Part shown: in pieces, positions 1 through 9,359 of the stretch
How positions within the stretch are numbered: the first letter of the stretch is position 1
Layout: each line of letters begins with the position of its first letter
Assembly: GCA_010093485.1 (NCBI GenBank)
Contig: MU001500.1
Coordinates: forward strand, 444,198 to 508,197
DNA length: 64,000 nt
Reading direction: 5' to 3'
From: Karstenula rhodostoma CBS 690.94
Lineage: Eukaryota > Ascomycota > Dothideomycetes > Pleosporales > Didymosphaeriaceae
Notes under the pieces: generated by a model
What the model saw: only the letters and a program-made list of their open reading frames with translations
Databases searched by the model: none
What the model was told of the DNA's origin: nothing
Made by a program: the position numbers and the translations under genes

Positions 1-153
1 GTTTCCAGGAAGGTCCGGGGAATGGAGGAAGTTGGTGCGGTGCCGGGCGAGGACGAGGGCTCGGGCGTGGATGTGGCCGAGGAGTCGGTTGACGAGACGC
101 CTGTGCAGGGGCGCGCGACGAGGAGCAAGACCAAGGCGAAGGGGAAGAAATGA
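1..153 (+). CDS. 3' end of an unidentified gene (partial)
   Basis: Frame 1 is open from the first base to a TGA at 151-153, giving 50 residues. The peptide has an acidic stretch (EDEGSGVDVAEE) followed by a very basic end (RATRSKTKAKGKK). An acidic then Lys-rich tail is common at the C-terminus of nuclear or nucleolar proteins, but the domain-bearing part lies outside the window and I cannot name the protein. The reading could also be chance. In its favour are the absence of stops, the coding-like composition, and an end followed by ordinary non-coding sequence. Confidence 0.5.
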   Translation, partial: VSRKVRGMEEVGAVPGEDEGSGVDVAEESVDETPVQGRATRSKTKAKGKK

Positions 154-773
154 GTGAGGGATAAGAGGCATGAGGCCAGGCCCGGCGTGGCTGGTTTCCT
201 CTCATGGATCGTCTGTCACAGAGGCATAACTGCTAACGGCTATGTTCTAGCCCCTTCTCATTAGCGTTCAACAACATCAATATCACAGACTCCAAACTCA
301 TCCGATCTCGTGCGTTCTCCTTGACATCGTCCTATCGTACCAGCATACGCACCCCGAGAATGGCCTAGCCGCATATAATATGCGCAGAACGACACTCCGC
401 TGTAAGCCGTAACGCAGCTTACCTCATCTCACCCTACCTGACTGTGCCTCTCAGCCCAACACCACGCGGTGCTATACGCACCATCTGCATATCGTTTCGC
501 CGCCACATGTGGTGTTGTGGTAAGTATATCTGAGTAAGAGCTAGCATGCAACAGGAAGCTCCGCGTACAATAGCGTGAATACCAGCGTAGGGCACAGTAA
601 CATCCCTGCGCGCCCTACAAGTACATACGCCTGGGCGATCCTTCCACGCCTTGCGTAACATTTCACAATATCCGTATCCACGAATTCCTCCCAAAGTCTC
701 ACAACGCTTAGAACCTCTTATCCCCAACCATTAATCGTTGGGATTCGTTCCTCCTTCCGCAACCCAACCCACC
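154..773. other. Intergenic region upstream of the FAD monooxygenase
   Basis: 620 bases with no convincing gene on either strand. A CT-rich tract runs into the ATG at 774, as usual for a fungal 5' leader. No repeat or RNA gene seen. Confidence 0.5.
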
Positions 774-2009
774 ATGATCCTCATCATCGGCGCCGGCATG
801 GCCGGCGTGACACTTGCGCGGCATCTCGACAGCAGGGGCATCCCCTTCCGCATCTTCGAGCAGCAGACGGAATTCAAAAACCAGGGCTTCGGCCTGACCC
901 TGCGCGCGGACACGACGCAGAAACTGCTCCCGCTGCTAGGCCTGCAAGAGGATGCCTTCGGGAAAAGCGTAGCCGTGGACCGCAGGACGGGCAAGACGAA
1001 TACCTTCCTCGTGGACGTGGAGACGGGGGCGCGGTTCGCGGCTGCGAGTTTCAAGGAGGGTGCGAGCGCGAGGGATTGGAGGACGAATAGGGAGAGGTTG
1101 CGGGGCGTGATTATGGGGGGTGTGGCGGGGCGCGTGGAATACGGGTGTAAGATGGCGTCGTTTGGTTCGACGGCCGAGGGTGTGCGGGTGGTGTTTGAGA
1201 ACGGGATGGAGGTCGATGGCAGGATCCTGGTCGCGGCCGACGGCGTGCATTCGGACATCCGCTCGACGCTGCTGCCGCGGTGCGTGCCGCGGGATTGGGA
1301 CGGCGTTATGCTGAATGGGACGTGTCGGTTTGGGGTGGCGGAGTGGGAGGAGAAGATGGCGCCGCATGTGGGCGATGCCGCTGTGTATCCCGGGTTCGCG
1401 GACCAGACGGTGCTCGCGATTACGATCTACGATGCAGACTGGGATCCTGTGGGGGGGTTTGTGGATGTGTCGTGGGGTTATTCGAGGCGGAGGAGGGTCG
1501 GACATGACGCGCTGTTCGTGCGGTACGCGGATCGCGGCTTCGACAAGGCGAGTGCGCCGGCGGCGTTCTGGGACGAGATTGCGGCGCTGCCGGAAGGTTT
1601 GGTGGAGCCGTTTCGCACGGTTTTCAAAGGGATGAAGGAGAGGGGGGATAGGACGATTCATCATCAGTTAGTGAGCTTGCTTGTTCCCAAGGATGAGCTT
1701 CTCTCCAAGCTCCAGTCAGATAGGGTCGTGTTTATTGGAGATGCGGTGCATGATTGGAGTAACCATGCGGGAACGGCGGCGAATGCGGCTATTCAGGATG
1801 CGTTGGCGTTGGGAGAGGTGCTGGAAAGAGGGGAAGAGTTAGAGGCGTATTATGAGGAGAGGTATTCGGCGTGGCTGAGCTCGTATGAGAAAAATGGGGA
1901 GGACTTCCAGGTGTTGCACAGGCCGATCGGTGAGTGGAAGTCGTTGTTGGACCAGCAGAAGTCGGACCGTGAGGAGGTGGAGGTGAAGAGAAATGTTGCG
2001 CAGCTCTAG
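774..2009 (+). CDS. FAD-dependent monooxygenase (PHBH fold)
   Basis: Single-exon gene for 411 residues. I chose the ATG at 774 because it has a good context (CACC before it) and places the Rossmann motif at the extreme N-terminus: G-x-G-x-x-G in MILIIGAGMAG, residues 1-11. The second FAD motif, an ADG followed by S-x-x-R (DGVHSDIR), lies near residue 155. The third, GDAVHDWSNHAGTAANAA, near residue 325, is the G-D motif that binds the ribityl chain. Family members use NAD(P)H and O2 to hydroxylate aromatic or polyketide-like substrates; the substrate here cannot be read from sequence. The GD motif carries DWSN where many relatives have HPMSP, so it belongs to a divergent branch. No signal peptide, so probably cytosolic. 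No biosynthetic genes sit beside it. Confidence 0.85.
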   Translation: MILIIGAGMAGVTLARHLDSRGIPFRIFEQQTEFKNQGFGLTLRADTTQKLLPLLGLQEDAFGKSVAVDRRTGKTNTFLVDVETGARFAAASFKEGASARDWRTNRERLRGVIMGGVAGRVEYGCKMASFGSTAEGVRVVFENGMEVDGRILVAADGVHSDIRSTLLPRCVPRDWDGVMLNGTCRFGVAEWEEKMAPHVGDAAVYPGFADQTVLAITIYDADWDPVGGFVDVSWGYSRRRRVGHDALFVRYADRGFDKASAPAAFWDEIAALPEGLVEPFRTVFKGMKERGDRTIHHQLVSLLVPKDELLSKLQSDRVVFIGDAVHDWSNHAGTAANAAIQDALALGEVLERGEELEAYYEERYSAWLSSYEKNGEDFQVLHRPIGEWKSLLDQQKSDREEVEVKRNVAQL

Positions 2010-2553
2010 GGAATGTTAGATGCGCGTTCATGCACAAGGCGTCGTTAGAGACAGGGCAAAGGTAATTACCATCAGGCCTAGAAGGTATGTCATTCACAAC
2101 GCTCACTCCTGCCGTAATTTTTTTGTCATGTATCTTACGTCACTACACACACATTCGCAATCGCTTTTACCATTTCATTCTCATCGTACATGTATCCCCA
2201 AGAACAACGCAAAACAATACGAAAAACCGCCGTCAGCCTCGAACGAGGTACATCGGTGTCCATAGGACAGCGAGTAGCTCCGGCTTCCTCCAGCAAGATG
2301 GCGCTCATGAATATTCAAGACCCATACATCCAATGTTCCTCATCGTGGTCATACACCATAACAAAAAATCATGCCCGGGAGTCGTGATAACAAAGAAAGA
2401 AAAAAATGTGAGAGTGTGCGCCCTTGACCCGCAATCCGAACCTAAAAACATGCTGACCGGTCCTTCAAAGATGATAGAAGTTTCGGACGGTGTCGCCAGA
2501 CCGTCTTAAGAACGTAGTGATGTAGAGTAAGTGATGGCGACGCTTTGCCCTGC
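2010..2553. other. Convergent intergenic region
   Basis: 544 bases between the 3' ends of the monooxygenase (+) and the 774-residue protein (-). A/T-rich, with A-tracts near 2370-2407. It probably holds both 3' untranslated regions. No gene or repeat seen. Confidence 0.5.
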
Positions 2554-4878
2554 CTAATTCATGGACTCTCCATCAGAAAGTACCATGCCGTCGAAGTTGT
2601 TCGAATCCTCATCGGTCTCAGTAACATTGGGACGTTTGGACGACACCTTGCCAATCATAGTATCCGGAAGCTTCGTAGAGTCAGTGTTGGTGAGACCAGG
2701 GATAGTGCGCCGGCGCTCGGTTTTATTCCGGAATTCCAGTTCCTTGAGGTCCTTGGGCCAGTTTTCGGCAATCTTCTGCTGCTCGAACAAGTCGTGTGGT
2801 TGGGCCCGCACTGTGCGAACTGCGCGCGAAACATTGCGGCCGACTCGACTAGCCACCGTCGTGGTCACCGTGGCGGTGTTCTCGACAGCCGTCATGACAT
2901 TTTCGTAGACTGAGACACGCGGCTTATCCTGGTAGTCGACTGGCGGTTGCTCGCCATGGACACGGCGGGGCGATGTCTGCTTATCGGCTCCCTCTTTGAC
3001 TTTCACCATCGTCCAATCGTCCTCGTCCAGGTCGTCGTCGAAGTCGATTGAATTCTGCTGCACGGCATATGGGTTCTTGTCGAGGACGTAGTTGCGTGGA
3101 TCGCCCTTCTTGTACTGCACGCCCGCCATCTTGTAAACCGGCTTCGTCTTCTCCGCCTTCCGCGCCTCCTTGTAGGACGTCTCCTCCGCCCACTGCGCGA
3201 CGCTCGCAGGAAGAGACTCCTTGTAGCCGAGTTTGATCGCGCTCATGGTAGCTGTTGTTGCGACAACCTTCCCAGTGCGACGTGCGCCCTTTCCGACCAA
3301 TGTACCGACAGACCAGATGGCTTTACCAACACCAGCCACTCCGAGAGCGCTGCCGAAGGAACATGCTGCGGAAGAGACGTTTTTGACCGCCTCGTATGTG
3401 TCGTGCTTGGCGGCGTCATACGTACCGGGGAAATGGTACGTTGGGTAGTCCTTCAACCCACAATTTGCCATCTCGTGATCCAACATATCCATAGATACGT
3501 CCGCGTACTCGCCATCGATGAGATTCTGGTCGCTGTCAATTGGAGACTTGGGCGGAGCTTGTACATGTGCGCTGCGACGCTTCAGGTTGTGATCTGCTTG
3601 GGCTTTGATTTGAGTATATGTGGGCATGGGAGACGCGCCGGTGGTCCCCAACGTGGGTAGTGGAACCAATTTAGCGGGGCTGGGGACTTTGGGCGTCTTC
3701 GGCACAAGAGAAGGACGCGAGGTCGTAGGTTGCTTTCCAAGAGTGGCCTTGGTGAAGCCGCCGGTGGTGTTCTCCTTGTTCGCATTCGAGGCGACGGAAG
3801 GCTTCTTGGTAGGCTTTTCAACAGCTTTTTTGACGGGAGAGTCCAAATCAATGTCTTCCAACTCATCATCCAGCTCCTCTTCTGATGCCGTAGCAGCGGG
3901 CGCCACACCGCGAGAATTCGAGGCAACGGATGAAACAAGTCGAGACTCCGGAGTGTTTGCCGAGGTGGCGACTGGCTCAGCAATTTCAGCCTCCTCGAAG
4001 AGCTTCTTCTGTATCAAGACCGGGCCTCGAGACGGCGAATCCTCCCACTCGCCATCGTAGTCAGGAGCCGCGACACCGTGCAACTTCTTCAACCAGTCAG
4101 CTTGGGCCATGGATGCGGGCTTCTCAGTAGATGAGAATTTGGCAGTGGTTCCGGCCCAGACAGAGTGATTGAGATCCTCCAGTTTCGTGGTCGAGGTGGA
4201 AGCCGGTGTTTCTGACACTTGCATCGCGGAAGAAGTGTTGTCGTCGACGGGAATCGTGGGCGAGTTCAGTTGATTATGACCTTCCTTGATCATAGAATCC
4301 GTCATACCGATGAATTTGTCTACAGGATCGGTCGTGTATGAAGGATTGTGCCCAGCGGTATGCTTTGACGGGTTTATTGCTAGAGCCATGCGCTTTCCAG
4401 TCGAGTTGTCGTTAGGTGAGCCGGAGTAAGCAGTGCCGAGGGACTTAAGTGTAGAGGGCATAGGGGCAGGCTCGGGAGAGATATCGGTATGTGCTTCCTT
4501 CACTGTGGCCCCGGCGCCCGTGTCCGTAACCTCGCCCAATGAAAGGTCCGTCTTGCCGTCAGGAGGTGTCTCTTTCTTCGGGACAGCGAACATAGCATGT
4601 AAGCGGGCCATAGCTGGATCATTCTCGCCCTCAGCGGTCTTGTCTTCGTTCGGAGCAACAGGGGAGATCCCATCTGAAGCTGGGTCTCTCTTCGGGGCAA
4701 ATATGGCGTCCAACACTTCCTGATCGGTCTGAGGTCGGTTACCCCATGCATTCAACTCTTGAACATCTCCAAGCGAGGCGCCCTGGTCCGCGAGTGCTCG
4801 CTCTAGGCGCTCGTCGTGAGGATTGTTGTCATCCTCGTCGAAGAAGGGATTTGGGTTGAATCCCCGTGACGGCTCCAT
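2554..4878 (-). CDS. Hypothetical disordered protein, 774 aa
   Basis: Uninterrupted reading frame. The start is taken at the ATG 4876-4878 (MEPSRGFNPNPFFDED); another in-frame ATG lies 57 bases upstream. The first ~500 residues are rich in Ser, Thr, Pro, Asp and Glu and look disordered, with repeated LDDELEDID-type acidic patches. The second half is more ordered. A hydrophobic, Gly/Ala-rich stretch at about residues 500-560 (FGSALGVAGVGKAIWSVG) could be a membrane-associated or amphipathic segment. It is followed by a charged part with DFDDDLDEDDWTMVKVKE and a long basic/Ser region. I recognise no family. The gene is convergent with the monooxygenase. An uninterrupted frame of 2.3 kb in a genome with frequent stops makes it a real gene; its function is unknown. 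Confidence 0.8.
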   Translation of the reverse strand: MEPSRGFNPNPFFDEDDNNPHDERLERALADQGASLGDVQELNAWGNRPQTDQEVLDAIFAPKRDPASDGISPVAPNEDKTAEGENDPAMARLHAMFAVPKKETPPDGKTDLSLGEVTDTGAGATVKEAHTDISPEPAPMPSTLKSLGTAYSGSPNDNSTGKRMALAINPSKHTAGHNPSYTTDPVDKFIGMTDSMIKEGHNQLNSPTIPVDDNTSSAMQVSETPASTSTTKLEDLNHSVWAGTTAKFSSTEKPASMAQADWLKKLHGVAAPDYDGEWEDSPSRGPVLIQKKLFEEAEIAEPVATSANTPESRLVSSVASNSRGVAPAATASEEELDDELEDIDLDSPVKKAVEKPTKKPSVASNANKENTTGGFTKATLGKQPTTSRPSLVPKTPKVPSPAKLVPLPTLGTTGASPMPTYTQIKAQADHNLKRRSAHVQAPPKSPIDSDQNLIDGEYADVSMDMLDHEMANCGLKDYPTYHFPGTYDAAKHDTYEAVKNVSSAACSFGSALGVAGVGKAIWSVGTLVGKGARRTGKVVATTATMSAIKLGYKESLPASVAQWAEETSYKEARKAEKTKPVYKMAGVQYKKGDPRNYVLDKNPYAVQQNSIDFDDDLDEDDWTMVKVKEGADKQTSPRRVHGEQPPVDYQDKPRVSVYENVMTAVENTATVTTTVASRVGRNVSRAVRTVRAQPHDLFEQQKIAENWPKDLKELEFRNKTERRRTIPGLTNTDSTKLPDTMIGKVSSKRPNVTETDEDSNNFDGMVLSDGESMN

Positions 4879-5954
4879 GATTGTGAGACTTGGGTCGATA
4901 TATCTGTGGCAAGCGTCTTTTAAGAAGCCGTGCACGAGTCAAGGAAGGTTGTTTTATCTGTGGATTTAAGATGGCTGGTGAGACTTGGAGCAATGTTCAT
5001 GCGAACAGTTCCCCGTCAAAGAGTGGAAAAGACTCGAAGAAGGTTGCTCCGATTGTGGAATCGACGGTGCCAATGCGTGGGCGAGCGAGCATTACAGCAA
5101 AAGACTTCGAGTTTATAACAGCTAGGGGAGAGAGAATGCACGTGACATAATCTTGGCATTTTGTCACTTCAACTCTGAGCCTCGAGGGTCCTGTGGCGCA
5201 GCAGAAGTTACTGTGGTAACTTTCACTGTCATATCCGAGAGTAAGGTTTTAAAAAGTATTGTTTGACATGATTACATACATGGGATAGAAATCTACTATC
5301 GTATTTGTGCGTCGGTAAGGGCCGCGCGCTCGCATCGATTGTCTTGGGGGGTTACAAACCTTTGAATGGAAGGGCAGGTTTGTAATATCTCAAACGGCTT
5401 GCTTTTTGGAACAACCGCAAGTGTATTGGGCGATCTAGTTTGGCACATGGCAAAGGCTTTTGGCATGCTTCCTTATATATTTATAAGAATCAATCCCGAT
5501 CCCCCCCCAACATTGAACAAGTCAAAAGTGTATGGAAGCAGCAACCGAAAGCAGACACATGCATAGTATGTGCATACATGGCCATTATGCGCTTTCCTGC
5601 CGACGACATTGTGTCGCCACGGATACTTTCACTCTGCGTCCGTGCGCACACCTGGGCCCACGACATTGTTACGGTGGCTCGTGAGGGCGGCTCGTAGATC
5701 CAGCCCGCATTATATATACACAGCGCATCCATGATCACATAATTAACATCCACCCGCCAGCTCTCGACTTGGATAAAGCAATTCCACTCTTGCCCTGTAC
5801 GCTTCTAGCATAAGCGCACAGATTACCTGAAGCTCTCGAGACCACTGCTTCCCCAGCATCTTTGTCTATTAAGACTCATAGACACCCCATCAGCTCTCCC
5901 CTTCCACCCACCCTCAACAACACATCCACACGACAACTCCAACGTCCGTGAAAG
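4879..5954. other. Divergent intergenic region
   Basis: 1,076 bases between the 774-aa gene (-) and the 535-aa gene (+), so it should carry both promoters. A CT-rich tract with CAACAA/CACACG runs just before the ATG at 5955. Several TATA-like strings occur (5472-5480, 5710-5718). Short reading frames here show no coding character. Confidence 0.5.
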
Positions 5955-7562
5955 ATGTCATCCCCGGAGAACTACACGTTCGACGCTTTCGTGGAACTCC
6001 TCCAGCAAGGAGATGCTCGTGAACTCTTGCTCGAACTCGTTGAAGATCCTAACTTCATGGGTCTGAACGTTGCACCCCGAACCCCCGTACCGGTCTCCCA
6101 AAACTTGACAGCCGCTACGAACCCGACCCCTACCAATGCAGCATCTGCACCTCCTGCTCAGGCCCCAGCCAATCCAGTGCCTACGCCTCTTGCCCAGGCC
6201 ACACCCACTATGCCAACTGCGGCCCCCCCTCTGCGAGAAGAGGACGAACTTCCGGAGGACATCTCGCCTTCTCCCTCTCCTGCGTCTTCGGACTCTTCCA
6301 ACGACGTTGTGTGGAACAACTGGGAAAACAAGCATGTTCCAAAGTATGAGAAGGACCCGGCGCAACATCCATTGATTCCGCTGGATCAATCGTTCACCTC
6401 GCTCCCGTACAGTGCTGCTATAAGTTACGAGCAGCACAAAATCAGGAAGGAGAATCGCGCTCGTGAGAAGGCTGAGCGCAAGGAACGGGAGAAGAACGAC
6501 AGAGAGCGACCCATTTTCGAGTGGTTGCTCAAGGTCGACAGCGAGAAAGAGGAGAACCCAGAGATACCCGACTTGGCGAGCATCCAAGAACCGCGGTGTG
6601 AAACTGAAGCTTTGGACACCCTTCTGAAGGGCAACCGAAAGCGGAAGGACAGGGCCGACCCAGAGGAAGCTGTCGAGAAGTCCATGCCGCCTAGCAAACG
6701 TCGTTCAACCTCTCCCGAAGAAGTACCAGAGGATGAACAAAAGGGCAAAGACCGAGTCCCCGTGGAGGAAAATTCCAATGAAGACCAGACGTCTGGTAAA
6801 GGTCGCTCGATCTACATGGATATGATACTGGAGAACGAGCGAAAGCGAAAGGACATGGATGACCCGAAGGAAGATGCCGACGAGTCTTCACAGCGGCCCA
6901 AGAAAAAGCCGAAACAGGTATCGTTTGCTGAGACGCCTGCTGAGGTGCGAATCATTCCCGAGGAAGATGTGACTGTGGAACCAGAAGCTGAGCCCGAGTA
7001 CAGCGACGACGAGCGAGAAGATGCGGAGCCTCGTAGGCAGCCCTCGCTGGACGCCACTCAGGACGCTCCTGCACTTTCAGACACACCGTCGGGACCCGCA
7101 CATGGAGCACCTTCATCTCCGCAGGTTCCCCAGCAGCCTTGGCAGCCTCCGCCTGAGGTAGAGGACTTGCGACTCCATCCGGGATCGAACAACACATATG
7201 GTCGGTTTCCAGCCCTCGACCTTTACCCCCCGAGGCGCAAATTGGCTGCAGTCCCACCGATTAGGACTGAGCCGTACGTTTTCGGCGGGGTACGCCAATC
7301 AAACCCCTTGAAGCGTAAGGCTAAAGGGGAACCGAAGGGTGCTGGCGTTCGCCGTTCAAAGCGACTCCAAAAAGCCGCAACTCCCGAAGACGAGGATTCA
7401 GCTGCCCCCGATGGCGGACAGGTTGCTCCCGAGCGCGCTGCTCCAGATCAAGAGCCCCTGACTGAGCCCTTGGTCACCATCAGGAGGAGGGGTGGTACGA
7501 GGCCGCGATTGATCGCCAACATTAAGGTCCGTCCGGCAAATCTGTCTCGTCTGGTACGGTAA
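5955..7562 (+). CDS. Hypothetical charged protein, 535 aa
   Basis: Single exon, starting at the ATG after a pyrimidine-rich leader. Residues 1-40 form the only compact-looking part (MSSPENYTFDAFVELLQQGD, then a Leu-rich helix ending FMGLN). Then come a Pro/Ala/Thr linker (40-95), an acidic patch, and a strongly charged helix rich in K/R/E around residues 155-190. Several bipartite basic clusters follow (NRKRKDR, KRRS, RPKKKPK, RRSKRLQKA), which suggests a nuclear protein. Near residue 320 a basic run leads into KQVSFAETP, which fits the [KR]-x-V-x-F pattern used by protein phosphatase 1 partners; the fit is to a short motif only. No catalytic domain recognised. Confidence 0.75.
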   Translation: MSSPENYTFDAFVELLQQGDARELLLELVEDPNFMGLNVAPRTPVPVSQNLTAATNPTPTNAASAPPAQAPANPVPTPLAQATPTMPTAAPPLREEDELPEDISPSPSPASSDSSNDVVWNNWENKHVPKYEKDPAQHPLIPLDQSFTSLPYSAAISYEQHKIRKENRAREKAERKEREKNDRERPIFEWLLKVDSEKEENPEIPDLASIQEPRCETEALDTLLKGNRKRKDRADPEEAVEKSMPPSKRRSTSPEEVPEDEQKGKDRVPVEENSNEDQTSGKGRSIYMDMILENERKRKDMDDPKEDADESSQRPKKKPKQVSFAETPAEVRIIPEEDVTVEPEAEPEYSDDEREDAEPRRQPSLDATQDAPALSDTPSGPAHGAPSSPQVPQQPWQPPPEVEDLRLHPGSNNTYGRFPALDLYPPRRKLAAVPPIRTEPYVFGGVRQSNPLKRKAKGEPKGAGVRRSKRLQKAATPEDEDSAAPDGGQVAPERAAPDQEPLTEPLVTIRRRGGTRPRLIANIKVRPANLSRLVR

Positions 7563-9359
7563 TCGTGCTTCCTGCGACGGCACTGAACAGCTTCCCTGGC
7601 GACACAAATTCCCGCGAGCAAAAGCTTCAATCCGGCATCAATTATCGAAATACACCCCCTTCGTAACATCAGACGTACAGAGGGCGACCGCAAGCACCCT
7701 ATATCACCTACTACCAGTCTTGAGTGTAAGGTTGAGGCCTGCCTCCCTTCCAGGCCCCGCACACCTAGTGCCTGCTCGGACCATCACAGGCCGTATGCGC
7801 CGGTTGTTGGCGCATTATCGTATGCTCCGACGTGGAATCGGACCGACGCACTCCAAAAACAAAAAATAACCCAAGATTAGGAACTCCAGATTTCGCCGCA
7901 GACCTTTGGGAACTCCAGATTTCTCCGCAGACCCACTCCACTAGGCCAAGCCTAGTGGGTTTACTCGAGTTATACTGTTTACGAGCAATATACAGATATA
8001 TATACCACCCCAAAATGTTGAGGTGAAGGTAACAGGGCCCGTCGCATGATTTGGTAAGCTCAAGACACCCGGTAGAGAGTCGGGCCTGTGCGTATCGCCC
8101 GTCGTCCAAAGCTACTTCCCAACATATAAACGTACAAGAGGGTAACCACACAGACGACATCACTCTGTACCATACTTGAGCGCAAGGTTGAGGCTTGCCT
8201 CCCTTTAACATTAAGACACCCGGTAGAGAGTGGGGCCTTCCCAGTGGAGGTATTGGGGAGGCTTCTGGAGTTACGTATCGATGTGAATCTGGAGTATCGG
8301 GTGCCAGAAACGCGTTATGAGTCGAGACAATAATTGCCTCCTCGTTTCGCATCTGGCACCCAACTACCTTCGACGCATTAAAAACCGGGACTTTTGTTGG
8401 GAGATTGGCAAGAAGGTGAAAGGGGTTTTGGAGAGCGTGCATGGTTGACTTTATCGCGTTGTTGTTCTCAGATCCCGATGAGCTGTTATTAGTCGTCTCG
8501 AGCCGTTAGTTCTGAACTTTGTCTCGTTTTATCTGGATTTCGTTTCGAGCTTTATCTCGTTCCCTTTTCGATAGTTTCCACGATAAATTTAAACTTGTCA
8601 AAAATTTGGCCTCGCGTGAGCGAAGATCCAGCTACTAGCCATGCGATGAGATGGTCTACATTTTCTTTGTCGAGAGACAACTAACCTCTGACACGACTGA
8701 CAAAGAATGTAAGACTGCTGTGCAACACTGTTAGCATTGCGTTTGCCAAACCCGCTATTAACCGCTACTATTCTGGGTCGCATGGAAGACCCAGTCATCT
8801 TGCCCCATGCAGACTTGATTATGACCCGTCAGGCAACATATCTAGCTAACCACACCTCTATCTGCTCGTTTTCCCTACCAACGTTCTATGCTTCCTTTTC
8901 AATCCAGCCGGGTACCGACTCAGATAAAGCCCCGCCAGCGACACCCACGCCATCAGGTCCGTCAGACCCAGGCCAAGCAACAACGGTAACCGTGCGGCCT
9001 CCACGGCCGCCAGATACCATCCCGTCTATGTCTTCCCAAAGCCCTGCAAGCCATGAGGAGAACACGACGGGTATCGAGCTAGCGAGCGCCATCAACAACA
9101 CCCCAGTAGAAACAGGAACTGACCTCGTATTCCTATCCCTATTAGTGCGAGGTAGGTGGAAGACTTGGAAGCGGGGGTTTGATTAGAGCTTAGTGCGATA
9201 GTGGTTGACATATCGGCTGCCGCATTGTTGTTTTCATCCACGTGACTTCACTGTATATCAAGAAGAAGAGTTCAGGTGCAACACTCAGCCTCTTGTCCAT
9301 TCCCTATCGGCGCGGCTTTATGCCGCAAAGCGCCGCCATCCCCCACCTCTTCTCTAATC
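7563..9359. other. Gene-poor region with degenerate short repeats
   Basis: 1.8 kb without a supportable gene. It contains a 29-bp tandem pair (7881-7933), a perfect 9-bp inverted repeat with a 3-base loop (7938-7958), and two segments each copied twice: a GGTTGAGGC-T/C-TGCCTCCCTT block (about 7729-7750 and 8185-8206) and an AAGACACCCGGTAGAGAGT block (about 8063-8081 and 8213-8231). Frames at 7765-8442 (-) and 8737-9186 (+) are open but lack coding character. Confidence 0.5.
7881..7958. repeat. 29-bp tandem pair plus 9-bp palindrome
   Basis: The string GAACTCCAGATTTC begins at 7881 and again at 7910. Each copy ends in CCGCAGACC, so the period is 29 bases with one substitution. Directly after the second copy, CCACTAGGC (7938-7946) and its exact complement GCCTAGTGG (7950-7958) are separated by CAA. 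Such a cluster is typical of the edge of a decayed transposable element, but no coding remnant is visible. Confidence 0.7.

Noticed and set aside
936..1664. Open frame of 242 codons on the minus strand inside the FAD monooxygenase
   Set aside because: His/Pro/Arg-rich antisense shadow of a GC-rich coding region; the plus-strand frame has clear family motifs.
7765..8442. 225-codon minus-strand open frame
   Set aside because: No domain, spans the repeated blocks, and composition is not coding-like.
8737..9186. 149-codon plus-strand open frame with a Pro/Thr-rich middle
   Set aside because: No signal peptide, no domain, no splice partner. Kept as non-coding pending transcripts.
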